Assembly: GCA_030704615.1 (NCBI GenBank)
Contig: CM060731.1
Span: 55,856,756-55,920,755, forward strand
From: Takakia lepidozioides
Lineage: Eukaryota; Streptophyta; Takakiopsida; Takakiales; Takakiaceae
Reading direction: 5' to 3'
DNA: 64,000 nt
Below the pieces are notes generated by a model. It did no database searches, was not told the origin of the DNA, and worked only from the letters and a program-made list of their open reading frames with translations. This document shows, piece after piece, positions 41,401-52,830 of this stretch. Made by a program: the position numbers and the translations under genes. Numbering within the stretch: the first letter of the stretch is position 1; each line of letters begins with the position of its first letter.

Positions 41401-41497
41401 TTTGAACACGTGGAGCAACGGAATTGCGGCACATGTCTGCACTCTATCTGACTGAAGTGGCATGAGGCGGTGCGGCCTGACCGTTGGTTAATGATGT

Positions 41498-42345
41498 TTG
41501 TTTTCGGACGGCAGGCGTATCCTGAACGATTCTAATTTCGTAATGACGCAAAGTCCACGAGGAGACACTTTCCTCCAACCCTTTCGAACAACAGATACTA
41601 GTGGGTACACGAGACAAGGTGTGCGGTTTAGGCCACCTTCACCTCCTGTGTCTTCTACGGAAGGTTCTGATTCGGATTGTGAATCAAGAGGACTCATACC
41701 GGCGGTGCAAGTTGTTTCCTTGCCATTGTTGTGGGACACAATGGAGGAGATGTATGGAGCTACCAAGGGGCCACGAAGGTACTCTGGGGCGGTGGGCACC
41801 ATCGAGTTGGACGATTTTATCCAAGAGTTTGATAGTTGGTGTGATTTGCAGCAAATGCGCAATCCACAACTATTTACGCCGCATGGAAGGGGCTGTTTCA
41901 GCACCTTGAGGGGTCGCCTATGGATGATTACCATGAGTTCAGGCGGGGGCATGAGGTTGAGATCGAGGAGTGGAGGATGTACTGGTCACCCGACTATGTC
42001 TCCATCACTAGGGGCACTAGAGCCACGAGGGCAGTGGCTACACCTGCCGCTGCACCGGCAGCTTCAGCAAGCAGCAGTGGACTAGTAGGACTGGTGGTAC
42101 CGTAGCTACGACGTCCACCCAAGCTACTACCGCACCAGCACTAGTACCCGTGCCTGCCTTCAACCCTGTTGTGGAGTTCTTCGAAGAGTTGAGATGGAAC
42201 TACGAAGGGGTGAGGACAGAGAAGTTGCGGAGCTTGCAAGAGTTCCAATGGAAGCCGACCGAGAGCTTGAGGGAGGCTTTCACTCGCATGAGGCGCTTGA
42301 TAAATGTAACCCAAGGGGTTACAGAAGCTCAGGCCGACATATGGC
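41498..42345 (+). pseudogene. Gag-like ORF of another retroelement
   Basis: Frames at 41498-41890, 41920-42105 and 42150-42340 combine to a gag-like protein: LWDTMEEMYGATKGPRRYSG, ELDDFIQEFDSWCDLQQMRN, WKGLFQHLEGSPMDDYHEF, then a Pro/Ala linker and FNPVVEFFEELRWNYEGVRT with SLREAFTRMRRLINVTQGVT. The pattern (F-x-W, hydrophobic-L-x-G-x-A, L-x-E-F/Y, M-x-R-L) is that of retrotransposon gag. Two frameshifts break it. Homology ends at about 42340, where a minus-strand ORF set begins. It does not match the element B gag. Confidence 0.55.
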
Positions 42346-43690
42346 CGAAGTCGGGATCACCCTTCAGGGTTGCCTCAAATTCGTCGTTGCGAGTGTGCCA
42401 GTGGGTATCCCATGTTGACAATTCCTCCGTAGTGGGTCCACGAGATTTGCCGTCCTCATTCTCAAGGGAAACGTAGAAGGCTGGCAAACCTAGACGGTAC
42501 CCTTCTCGAAATGCGAACTTGAGCTTATCCACATCTCCGGGAAGTGCCTGCCTGACGATGGGAAGGGAGACCATGCGACAGAGTGGGGTTCGAAGAGTCC
42601 GCTAGAATACCCTGCTGCCCAGAACTCTGCCAATGCTACTATGTGTCTCCTCCAACATTGTATCCGCTGCACTTTGGAATTCCTCCGGAGACATTTCTGC
42701 TGGTGGCGGTAGGGGCTGAGCAGCTTGAGCATCCCCAACTGGAGCTGCACTCTGGGGAATCTTTGCGGACAATTGTGCAATTGCAGAGGCCTCCTCCGGG
42801 CCTTCAGTGGTCAGGTCTTCCTCAACTGTGGTCAGGTCTTGCTGAGAACGTTGAGAGGCAGCACCCTCCTCCGGTACTAGATCGACGGTCGATCCCATTG
42901 CCTTCGCTGCAGCAGGCTGGAAATCAAGCAGGAACTGGGCTTCAGCTCGTGGAATCGGTTTTGCGGGAGACTGCTCCGCCCTCCCCCTGATTGCCTTGTG
43001 CTTCCTCATTCTTGCAAGTGAAGGTGTCTGCTGCAATTGAATTTGCTTCATTCGCCTGGGTGGGGGGGAAACGGCCTGGTCCGGTTCAGAAACAAGTTAA
43101 AGGACGGGCTGCTTCTTCTTCGTCTTTGCTGGAGAAGGGCTAGACCCCTGCTGGCGATTCTCCATGACCTTTGAAGGCGAGTCGCTCTCTGGGGCTTTGA
43201 ACTGCAAAGACTTGCCCTTGGAAGCCGCGTCCTTGAAACGCACAGGGCTAGGACCGGCAGGAAGACCCATGCTCGTGGATCGGCTGGGTGTGCGTGCTGC
43301 AGCTAGCTCCACGGACTCTGCCTGCGGTTCTTCGGATTCCTGCGATCCCTCCAGCACGTCCACCTTTCCGGTTAGGCATGCAAACATCTTCTGCAGTCAA
43401 GTCTCCTACCATACAGTCTAAGAATTGCAGAAGAAAAATGAGGCGGGTTTCGGTGCTCGATCAGCTGGCGAATCCCGATAGCACGGAGCTCTCACTGGTG
43501 GCTGGGTTGCCTGCGTGGCCTGATGCTGCGAGATGGCAATCTCCTCCTGTAGACGCATCTGCTTCCACCCCTTCGGCATTGGCCTACGTCCGAAGTACAA
43601 TTCTCGGAGCTTGCGACGATGTCTCTTCTCTGGTGCACGCACTCCCTCCCTCTCAGGTTCGAGCATAACAAGAACAGAGACAGAGAAAAG
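42329..43690 (-). pseudogene. Unrecognised ORF set on the minus strand
   Basis: Three frames with coding-like composition: 43418-43690 (PEREGVRAPEKRHRRKLREL; FGRRPMPKGWKQMRLQEEIA), 43097-43387 (Ser/Lys/Pro-rich, PSRSTSMGLPAGPSPVRFKD) and 42602-43051 (Gln/Ala/Pro-rich), followed by 42329-42574 (IVRQALPGDVDKLKFAFREG; STWDTHWHTRNDEFEATLKG). Possible products of one disrupted gene or retroelement ORF. No domain recognised; the element F LTR lies just upstream at 43762. Confidence 0.35.
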
Positions 43691-43761
43691 GGGCGAAGAG
43701 TGCAAATGGAAAGGGCGCGAGAGGGGTGACTAAGGAGACACGACAAAAGAAGATGAAACGG

Positions 43762-44767
43762 AGAGGACTGTCTGGGACTTAGACACTTATACGGGATCTG
43801 TAGGGTACCTTTAATTTTTGCACAGACTGAGACCAACAGGAGCCTTAGGGGTGACAGCAGCGCACTGTAGAGGGGGGTTACACAGCCCGTCACAGCCAAC
43901 ACAGCCGTTACAGCCGACACAGCCAACACAGCCCGTCACAGTCGTCACAGCCGACACAGCCAACACAGCCCGTCACAGTTGTCACAGCCGACACAGCCAG
44001 ACACAGTCAGCACAGCCCGTCATAGCCGACACAGCCACACAGCCAGTCACAGCCCGTCACAGTTTCACACAGCCAGTCACAGCTTGACACAGCTGTCACG
44101 ACCATAGGGAACGGAGAGCAGGACAGGGAACGACTGTGGGGAACAACACCTGCAAATGGAACATGTTAGTTCACGGACGACGGTTAGTGAGGGAAACGGT
44201 TAGAGCCACGGGTAGGAAGATAAAGCGAGAAGCAAGGACTGAGAAGGGGCTTTTTGGGGGATTATTCTTGGAGGCACTTGTGGGGAAGCACTTCTGGGTC
44301 ATGCATGAGAGGAGATCGGGCGGAGAGCAAGAACGGAAGCAAAGATGGAGAGCACGGTGAAGGAGGAAAGATGATTAGTAGATGCTTGTTATATGCAAAG
44401 CGATAGTGATATAGTAGAGCAGATTAGAGACACAATGGCTTCGGCCTGATACCTGATAAATCATAATCTGATACTTATACGATACAATCACACTGTGTAG
44501 AGAGATCTGAGTGAAGCTGTGGAATGAATGGATGAGTTGATGGAATCCGATAGATTGATGAAGCAAACTGATACTTAATTATCAATGGTAAGGTAGTTAA
44601 CATGAATGCGGAAAGGGAAACAAATAGGAAACACCCCCATGATACACTAGCTGTAGGTCATGACTGATTGTTCTGCACAAGCTGAGTATTTAGAGATTTC
44701 CAACTCTTCTATCTTGGAGTTTCCGCCTCGGATAGCGAAGGGATGGGTGAATAAAAGCCGCGCGACA
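43762..44767 (+). repeat. 5' LTR of element F
   Basis: Begins at AGAGGACTGTC (position 5 of the LTR) and ends GCGCGACA at 44767. Contains the minisatellite (43880-44097) and the ORF0 start codon at 44660. Closely similar to the LTRs of element B. Confidence 0.88.
43880..44097. repeat. Minisatellite in the element F LTR
   Basis: CACAGCCNN units (complement of GGCTGTG), about 218 bp, e.g. CACAGCCGACACAGCCAAC. Followed by TTGACACAGCTGTCACGACC, the edge where rearranged copies at 6696 and 7876 break. Confidence 0.9.
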
Positions 44768-45355
44768 TTTGGCGACCATACTGGGGAACTGAGTAATGAA
44801 CAACCAGATGTGACAGGCATCTGGTGGGATCATGGTGGTTGGACCATTAAAGAATTTGAAGTGAATCAAATTCCCTGTGGAACGAAGGAAGAAAGATTGT
44901 CCAAACAATTCTTTCAAAGGTTCTTGGAATTGCCAGACGGTTGTAAAGAAAATATTCTTAAGCGAGTGCATGATGCTGATCCGGAATGGGGTCTGGAGAA
45001 AGGAGTGATAAAGATTTATCAGGTAGCCTGTAGAGGAAGAGCACGTTGGTTATCAACGTTGGTTTATGTGATAGCATTGCTATCCATTAAGCGAGTAGAG
45101 TTTGAAGGCTGGAAGGAAAGAAAAGTGAATGTTTATACTCATATGAATGAAGAGCTTGTACTGGTAAAGAATTGGATTCCAAAGGATATTTTGTGGATCA
45201 AACTCACACCAATAACAACTTTCCAGACTTGTTTGCCATATGGTTATATGGTAACGGAGACTTCAAGTATAGCCAAGGGTGCATTGAAGCTTGAAAGAAA
45301 CCCAGGCATATACGAGAGATATTACAGAAGAGAGTTTTGGTTATTGCCACATTAA
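44660..45355 (+). CDS. ORF0 of element F, 231 aa, intact
   Basis: Same length as the ORF0 of element B with only scattered substitutions (for example SAQAEYLE for SARAEYLE, ELSNEQ for DLGHEQ, PITTFQ for PRTAFQ). Starts in the LTR, runs through the primer site, and ends FWLLPH 21 bases before gag. It is open although every other ORF upstream of RT in this element is broken, which is suggestive of either recent decay or constraint. Function unknown; no domain recognised. Confidence 0.8.
   Translation: MTDCSAQAEYLEISNSSILEFPPRIAKGWVNKSRATFGDHTGELSNEQPDVTGIWWDHGGWTIKEFEVNQIPCGTKEERLSKQFFQRFLELPDGCKENILKRVHDADPEWGLEKGVIKIYQVACRGRARWLSTLVYVIALLSIKRVEFEGWKERKVNVYTHMNEELVLVKNWIPKDILWIKLTPITTFQTCLPYGYMVTETSSIAKGALKLERNPGIYERYYRREFWLLPH
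44770..44787 (+). other. Primer binding site of element F
   Basis: TGGCGACCATACTGGGGA, two bases after the LTR end, identical to element B. Confidence 0.75.
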
Positions 45356-45376
45356 AAGAAATGAAAGACATGGGAC

Positions 45377-47830
45377 ATGAGTGATGAAAGAGAAGCTAGA
45401 CGCCAGAGATATTCAGCAAAAAGAGAAAGCTATCTGAAAGCTAATTATCCATATCTTTGGGAGAGAGGAATAGACATAGGGGAATCATCTGGACCTCTCA
45501 CACCATTAAGATCAAAGAGTACATCACCCATACTGGAAGAACTAGAGTTGGATGCCATTCCTTCTGTTTCTTTGCAAGAAAGATTAAGGGAATTGGTATA
45601 GGAAGAAGATCAATCACGAGGTGAAAGATCTGAGGTACATCCCTGGATAAAAGATTTGACAGAAATCTTTGATAAGAGTTGGCATGGACACCAAAAGCAG
45701 GAACTCCAGTTTCTGAAGCGGAAGGTGAAGAAGGAGAAGAGGATGTGGCAGAGCCAACGGAGAGTTCAGACTCTCCAACACCATTACAGTTGAGTTACAT
45801 GAGTGAGAAGAAACCCAAGGACAGAACTTGGAGGATGAAAACAGAGAGAAGAAATTGGAAGAGGAAGAATATGAAGAAGTAGACCCAACAGTTGAGGTTG
45901 AGACTACAACCAGGACATCCCAACCCATTGGACCTGGATCAAGTGGAGCACTTGGATCACAGGCCAACGAAGGTGTCGGCTCAAGGGGATCAGGCGGGCT
46001 GCCTGGATCTGGCTCTGGGGGGACAGGGAGTGTGGGAAGTAGTGCAACTGAAGCTGGGAATACTGTGAATATCGTGGGGCCAGAAGCAGGGAGTGCTCAA
46101 GGGCCACCACTTTGGTGAAGATCCACCACAAAAACAACAGGTCCAGAACCAGCACCAGCAAGGGTGCCAGCACCTGTCAGTGGGCAGAAGGTAGGGCCAC
46201 AGATGGCGTTACAACCAACACGGGCAAAACCACACCTTTCCAATATATTCAGGAAAAGGGGATCCCGATGTACACATTAGCCAATTTGAGCACATGTGTA
46301 TAGTGAACAATGAGAATGGCGATGATGCCAAGATGAGATTGTTTCCTTGTTCACTTATCAAGAAAGCAAGTGAATGGTATGCAAGATTCCCTGATAATCA
46401 TTTCCTAACTTGGAATGGCTTGAATACAACATTTCGAAATAGGTTCAGGACAAGTAAAACTGAAGATGAAGTGTATGGAAGTTTACAACAGTTAAAGCAA
46501 AAGAAGCATGAAACTGTTGAGGAGTATATGGAAAAGATAGAATTGATGATGAAAAAGCTGGCTGCAGTACCAGCACCCGGTTTACAGAAGACTTGGTTTG
46601 TGAGTGGACTAAGACCAGAGTTGCAAAAGTGGATATGTTACCCATAATACAGTGGAGGAGGCATTTGAAACTGCAAACATAATTGAGCAATTGGGAATGC
46701 TCAGGAGAGAGAAAAGGGATGATGAGGACTCTGAGGATGAGTCAGATGAAGAAGAAGAGCAAGAACTAAAAAGGGGATCCCGATGTACACATTAGCCAAT
46801 TTGAGCACATGTGTATAGTGAACAATGAGAATGGCGATGATGCCAAGATGAGATTGTTTCCTTGTTCACTTATCAAGAAAGCAAGTGAATGGTATGCAAG
46901 ATTCCCTGATAATCATTTCCTAACCTGGAATGGCTTGAATACAACATTTCAAAATAGGTTCAGGACAAGTAAAACTGAAGATGAAGTGTATGGAAGTTTA
47001 CAACAGTTAAAGCAAAAGAAGCATGAAACTGTTGAGGCGTATATGGAAAAGATAGAATTGATGATGAAAAGCTGGCTGCAGTACCAGCACCTGGTTTACA
47101 GAAGACTTGGTTTGTGAGTGGACTAAGACCAGAGTTGCAAAAGAAAGTGGATATGTTACCCCATAATATAGTGGATGAGGCATTTGAAACTGCAAACAGA
47201 ATTGAGCAATTGGGATGCTCAGGAGAGAGAAAAGTGATGATGAGGACTCTGAGGATGAGTCAGATGAAGAAGAAGAGCAAGAACTAAAAGGAAGAGTAAG
47301 AGAAAGGAGAATTTGAAGAGGGATAACCTATGAAAAAAGATTGGAAGAAATCTTGAAGAAGTATGCACAGAGGCTGCAAACACATTTGAGGAAGGGTGTA
47401 TGATGTGCAAAGTGCCAAAACGAAGGCCATACCACCACAGAATGCCACTGAAAGGAGGAAACACTGTACTATCTGTAAATGGATAACCATTCTACTGAGA
47501 ATTGTTACTACAACAGAAGGACAGCTGCAAGAGAACCTAGGCAAGTAAGGGTGCATCAGGTGCAGCCCCAGCCAAGAAAACAATGATCAGGACCACTATG
47601 GTAGGTCTGGTGGTTATAACAATGGCATGGAAGGGAGAGGTAATTCAAGAGGGATTACCAAGGAAATTCCAGAGGCAACTATCAGGGTAATCCAAGGGGT
47701 AATTACCAGCCCGGAATCAGGATTATAGAAATAATCCAAGAACAGACCAGGGCGAGGACCCAAGGTGAAGAGCTTATGTTCTATTGTAATCAGCCAGGAC
47801 ATCGCAGGGCAGCCTGTTCATTCTGGATAA
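45377..47830 (+). pseudogene. Gag of element F, multiply broken, with tandem duplication
   Basis: The start MSDEREARRQRYSAKRESYL is followed by a stop at 45601 (GTATAG for GTACAG-type codon) and frameshifts near 45690, 45810, 46120, 46235 and 46630. The capsid-like domain (KASEWYARFPDNHF; LKQKKHETVEEYMEKIELMM) occurs twice because of a 515-bp tandem duplication (46254-46768 and 46769-47283). The zinc-knuckle region (47400-47830) is present but its frame is destroyed. Homologous to gag at 19712-21661. Confidence 0.85.
46254..47283 (+). repeat. 515-bp tandem duplication within gag
   Basis: Both copies start AAAAGGGGATCCCGATGTAC and end in the GAAGAGCAAGAACTAAA segment. The junction at 46768/46769 lies in an A-rich stretch (CTAAAAAGGGG), with a few bases of shared sequence between the two joined sites. 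The copies differ by a few substitutions and one-base indels. Confidence 0.9.
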
Positions 47831-47842
47831 CACCAGAATGAG

Positions 47843-48930
47843 ATGAGAGCTCCTGTGAATGAGGGCCCAGTGTTGGCAGCTCACATGGTTAGGCCATGTG
47901 TTGTACCAGAAGTAAGTACAATGATAGTAACAAGAAGCAAAGCCAAACTAATACCTCCAGTAGTAGAGGAAGAAGATGATAATGAAGGTGGCATGATCCT
48001 GAAGATGAAGAGACTGGAAGATGATGAAGGAATTGCACAAGGAAGTGGCAGATAGCTATAAGGGAAATGCAGAAGAGTACTGATATTCCTGTGGCAGATT
48101 CCTCTAATTCTGATGGAGAAGAAGAAGGAGTGGAGGAAGAAAGGAAGAAAGAAGAGGCAGACATGCAAAGTAATGAAGAGACTTTGGCTGAAGTAATATG
48201 CCAGACCAAAGCAGAAATTACCATTGGACAGCTATTAGCTGTGGCACCTTATTGTAGGCACAGGCTGTATCAAGCAATCAATCGAATTGCCCAGGAGACA
48301 GGAAACACAGACCTGAACAGCAAGGTGACCAGTTATAATGTGAAGCCGGAAGGGCGAGAAATAGTCATGGACTTTGATGATTCTATGCCAGTAATCCAAT
48401 TGAGAATTGGAAGCACAGAACTAACTGATGTACTGATAGATGGAGGTTCTGGAGTAAATATCATGACAGACCAATTAAGGAAGAAGCTTGGTCTAAGTAA
48501 CATGAAACCAGCCCCATTTACAGTAACAATGGCAGATCAAAGAAGTGTACAGCCATTGGGATTGATAAGAGGAGTTAAGATACAGATACAGAAGATGATC
48601 TTTATGATCACAGTAACTGTGTTGAAGATGGATGAAGTCATGGAGGCTTACTCCTTATTATTGGGACGTCCGTGGCTGAAATAGGCCAGGGTATTCCATG
48701 ACTGGAATTCTCAGTTACTAACCGTGCATAATGGGATACACGAGATACAAATTACCACAAAGAAATCTAGTAGATTACCTGCTACAAGAAGACCTCGAGG
48801 AGTCAGAGAGTATGACTGGAAAGGAGGACTGGATGAGGAGCAGGAAGCTACCCTATTTGCTGCACACCCAGAGTGGGAGCAGGTTGCAGAGATGCGACTG
48901 GAAAGCCTAAGTTGTTTAAGAAGTATCTGA
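47843..48930 (+). pseudogene. Gag-pol linker and protease of element F
   Basis: Frames 47843-48055, 48067-48684 and 48724-48930 give the acidic linker and the protease (VLIDGGSGVNIMTDQLRKKL; LLLGRPWLK). A TAG stop follows WLK at about 48682 where other copies have CAG, and a TGA after RSI at 48930 replaces GGA/CGA. Otherwise the same as element B. Confidence 0.85.
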
Positions 48931-48939
48931 TGTGGTGTA

Positions 48940-50559
48940 GTGACAGCAACACCAACTGAAGAGGAAACCAGCATTTACCCATCACATTTCTATGAAGAAA
49001 GAGAAGGAGAAATGGAAATCCTAGAGGAACCAGCCACTGTGAGCTTACAGGATGAAGTGATGACTGGTTGGACAATCACAGCTGATGAGCAGGTGAGGGA
49101 AGTGAATGTGGGAACTAAAGAGGAACCGAGGATGGTGAAAGTAGGAGCTGATTTGGAGCTGGAATTCTTTGAAGAAGCTAAAAGCTCGTTCATCAAATAC
49201 AGAGATGTATTTGCTTGGAGCTATGAGGATCTAAAAGGGATACCACCTGAAGTCTGTCAGCATAAGATTGAACTGGAACCAGGGTCAGTATCAATCAAGC
49301 AGGCGAGGTACAGAATGAATCCCAACTACGCACAGAAGGTTGGAGAGGAGATAAAGAAGTTGGCTGAGGCTAAGTTTATATATCCAATAGAGTATACAAC
49401 TTGGTTGTCACCCATTGTGATAGTTCCCAAGAAGAATGGTAAACTAAGAGTTTGTGTGAACTACAAGAAGCTGAATGCTTGTACAAAGAAAGATCCTTTC
49501 CCTTTGCCATTCACAGAAGCAGTATTAGATACTGTGGCAGGCCATGAGATGTACTCATTCATGGATGGCTTTAGTGGTTATAATCAAGTGCAAGTGGCAG
49601 AAGAAGACCAAGGAAAAACAGCTTTCATCACAGACTGGGGGGCTTATGCATACAAAGTCATGCCCTTTGGACTTTGTAATGCACCAGCGACCTTTCAGAG
49701 AGTGATAAGTGAATCTTTTCATGAGTATCTGGATGATTTCATGCAAGTGTTCTTGGATGATTTCAGTGTGTACAGCTCTAAGAATGAGCACTTGCATAAA
49801 TTGGAGTTATGTCTGGCCAGATGCAGGATGAGAGGTCTGGGCCTGAATCCAGAGAAGTGTACTTTCTGTGTGAACTTAGGGGTGCTTCTGGGACACATTG
49901 TGTGTAAGAATGGACTTCTTGTGGATCCCAGGAAGACAGAGGCCATTAAAGCCTCTCCACCACCAGTGAATGTTAAGAGTCTAAGGAGATTCCTTGGGCA
50001 AACCAGTTATAATAGAAGATTTGTCAAAAGGTATACACAAATAGCAGCACCATTGAGCAAGCTACTGAAGAAAGATGCAGTGTTTGCCTGGACAGCTGAA
50101 TGTCAACAGGCGTTTGAGGAACTTACACTGTCAGTAACAACTACACCTGTGCTGATTAACCCTCACTGGCATGTAGTATTTCATGTTCACTGCGATGCAT
50201 CAGGAGAAGCGTTGGGAACGGTGTTAGCCCAGAATGTTACAGGAAATATAGATTCACCTGTGTACTATGCTAGCAGGTTGATGAACAGTGCTGAAAGGAA
50301 CTATAGCACAACGGAAAGAAAAGCATTGGCAATGATCTATGCAGTGAAGAAATTCAGGCATTACCTGCTGGGCAAGAAGTTTATGTTCTATGTGGATCAC
50401 CAGGCTCTGATATACCTGGTAAACAAACCTCTGATAAGCGGAAGAATAGCAAGATGGTTGATAATCTTGCACGAGTTTGAGTTCGAGGTTGTTTACAAGC
50501 CTGGGAGACTGCATCTTGTGGCGGATCACTTGTCACGGTTATCAACCACCTCATTGTAG
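48940..50559 (+). pseudogene. RT and RNase H of element F, 539-aa frame
   Basis: A long uninterrupted frame: RT motifs LSPIVIVPKKNGKLRVCVNY, FMDGFSGYNQVQVAEEDQGK, FGLCNAPATFQ, FLDDFSVYS, then RNase H (HCDASGEALGTVLAQN; YVDHQAL) to HLVADHLSRL. All RT catalytic residues appear present. It ends in STTSL-stop because RNase H is fused at about 50540 to a second protease-region fragment. The integrase is missing. This is the best preserved RT in the window. Confidence 0.9.
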
Positions 50560-50988
50560 GCACAGGCTGTATCAAGCGATCAATCAGATTGCTCATGTGA
50601 CAGAGAACACAGACCTAAACAGCAAGGTGACAAGTTATAATGTGAAGCCTGAAGGGCGAGAAACAGTCATGGACTTTGATGATTCTATGCCAGTAATCCA
50701 ATTGAGAATTGGAAGCACAGACTTGACTGATGTACTGATAGATGGAGGCTCAGGAGTGAATATTATGACAGACCAATTAAGGCAGAAGCTTGGTCTAAGT
50801 AACATGAAACCAGCCCCATTCATAGTAACAATGGTAGATCAAATGAGTGTACAGCCATTAGGCTTGATAAGAGGAGTAAAGATACAGATTTAGAAGATGA
50901 TATTTAAGATCACAGTGACTGTGTTGAAAATGGATGATGTTATGGAAGCTTACTCCTTATTGCTGGGTCGACCATGGCTGAAACAGGC
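50545..50988 (+). pseudogene. Second, diverged protease-region fragment
   Basis: Repeats the sequence of 48243-48688 (HRLYQAINQIAHVTENTDLN; VLIDGGSGVNIMTDQLRQKL) but with many substitutions, so it derives from another family copy rather than recent duplication. It carries a TAG after VKIQI. Its right edge at 50988 (LKQAH) is fused to OSB-like sequence. Confidence 0.85.
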
Positions 50989-51440
50989 CCACGAAAGTAT
51001 CAAAAAACAAGTAATAGAGATGAGGAGAAGCTGTGGAATAAATACTTTCCCAGTCAATGTGGGACAACCGAGGCAAAAAGGTGAATGTCTGTTACATTCC
51101 ATAGAGTAGCAGACGCATTCAGCATAAGAACTAGTGTGAGAAGATAAGTTGGGTGTTTCCTAGAATAAATATAGGCTGTCATTGTCAGCTACTAGCAGCA
51201 AGGCAAGGATGTATGCATAATTTGTGCATAGACATGGGTAGCTGAAGGAGCAAAGAGAGTGTGGGTCCAGATTCATCCAAGAGGGCCAGATCTCAAGCAC
51301 AAGATTACCTATGATTCCCTGTGGATCAATAGCTACAAGAAACCTGCATGGGTAGGTCTATTCCATGGGACTCAATCTGTCACTGAGTCTTGCATTATGA
51401 GGATCACAACTGCTTGGCAACTTACCTGCACGAGGCCTTG
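50989..51440 (+). pseudogene. OSB-like gene fragment with intron, second copy
   Basis: Exon 50989-51080 reads RDEEKLW-like sequence (one base or more lost within the WWDNR part: SQCGTTEAK). The intron begins GTGAATGTC and ends GTGGGTCCAG at about 51270. The next exon reads IHPRGPDLKHKITYDSLWIN and YKKPAWV, matching the PDF motif signature PDFKHK...LW in OSB single-stranded-DNA-binding proteins. The intron is alignable with the one at 32580-32770, so the copies arose at DNA level. Downstream, AATAAA at 51537 could be a leftover polyadenylation signal. Confidence 0.6.
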
Positions 51441-52830
51441 ACCCTTAGGCAATCCCAGAGCAGTGTAGCTTTAGGCTGCTTTTTGACTTTGGTTTTTCAT
51501 TTTGTACCATAAGCTCTTTGAGCTTTCCGTAGATGTAATAAAGTACCATTTTGTTTCATGACATGTCTTTCATTGTTTTCGCGTTTCTAATGACATGATT
51601 AGTTCTCTTGTATGGCATTACATGCGTGCTCACTACAAACACCAAAACTTCAAAGCATGAACCACTATGAGTGATTGTTCAAATAATTTCGAGCACTTCA
51701 TTTAAAGTAGTAAAGCAGTGGTTGCGCCGACTTCCGTAGTCACAGTTGCCACTGGGCATGTAGCACTGCAAGTTATGTGGTCGACTACCACGTGGCGCCC
51801 GGTCCCGTGGCCACGTGACAGCAGTGGTGGTTGTCGCGGCGCCGCCATGTCCACGTCCTCATCCGCGTCCACGTTCGCGTCCGTGTGTCACCGCGCTCCG
51901 GTGAGTCAGTCCACTCATCCGGAGGGAAAAGTCAAAGTCAGCCCAAAAGGTCAGACACACGGGCAGCCCGCCTGGTTACGCCACGTGGTTCTTTAGCATT
52001 AATTGCAATAATCGCTTAGCAGTGCTCACGCGTCTGCGTCCTTTACCACTCCAATCATTGGATGTCCAACCCAACTTCCACGTCTGTTGTAACTAGTCGT
52101 TTGTAACTTCCAGTCGATCCCATTTTTTTGACTTTTACGACTCAAAATGAGTCGTTACCCCAGTGGTAAATGACACGAATGCTTCTAGTGGTATGTTGTG
52201 GATAGTGGATTCCCTTCCAAATTCAGCCTCTCGTGAAGAACTTGCAGTTTTGAGTGTGTTGTACTGCCTACGATAATGCTTGTGTTGACGCAAGCAGCAA
52301 ATAAGGCACAAGAAGGCTGTGTGTAAGTTTGGGATTGTTGATAAGCAGTGTCTCTTGTTTGGCCTGCAGTACTGCACTACTGATGCTTGCGTTGACGCAA
52401 GCATCATCATGGCCTCTCTTTCCATAGTGAACTGCTGCTATTTTAGAGCCTCCATTTTGCAAAGGATGTTCTGGTTATATTTTGCATTCTTCCGCAAGGC
52501 CGTTAGAAGTTTCTGAATTGAGATACCTCTTTTCGCAGCCACATATATAATGTCTTGATACCTGGAAGGTTCCTTAGTTCATATCCACATTTCATTGACA
52601 CATAGGCAAACCCTTCTGCGGAGAAGACGATGTACACCGTAGGTATTGTAGAAGACTGGAGCATATATATCCCACTTGAAACCATGCTTGCATCAACGCA
52701 AGCATGGTTGTTCCATTGCGAATGTCTCTTTGCATCCTTGCACTCATGTTCGATTTTGTGTTATCAAGTTGCAGACCCGTGCTTTTGATGCACACTGTCT
52801 TGTGAGAGTCCGGGACCCAACCACACCTGC
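51441..52830. other. Unassigned; three TGCTTGCGT/ACGCAAGCA palindromes
   Basis: No gene is supported. Palindromes of the form GATGCTTGCG-TTGA-CGCAAGCATC occur at about 52273-52297, 52378-52400 and 52684-52706. A GC-rich stretch at 51770-51910 has repeated CACGTGGC and CGCGTCC words. Confidence 0.6.

Larger units (their letters stand above)
43762..50988 (+). mobile_element. Element F: truncated Ty3/gypsy element of the element-B family
   Basis: Plus strand: LTR 43762-44767, primer site 44770-44787, ORF0 44660-45355, gag in pieces 45377-47830, protease 48067-48930, RT-RNase H 48940-50559, then a diverged second protease segment 50545-50988. Integrase, the two downstream ORFs and the 3' LTR are missing. 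The first four bases of the LTR (TGTT elsewhere) are replaced here, so its left edge is slightly truncated or mutated and no target duplication can be assigned. Confidence 0.9.

Noticed and set aside
39533-41455. Many 60-210-aa ORFs on both strands across the palindromic array
   Set aside because: They repeat short peptides (RNAAPHFRF-like) in every frame because the unit length and palindrome keep all frames open. No start context or independent domain.
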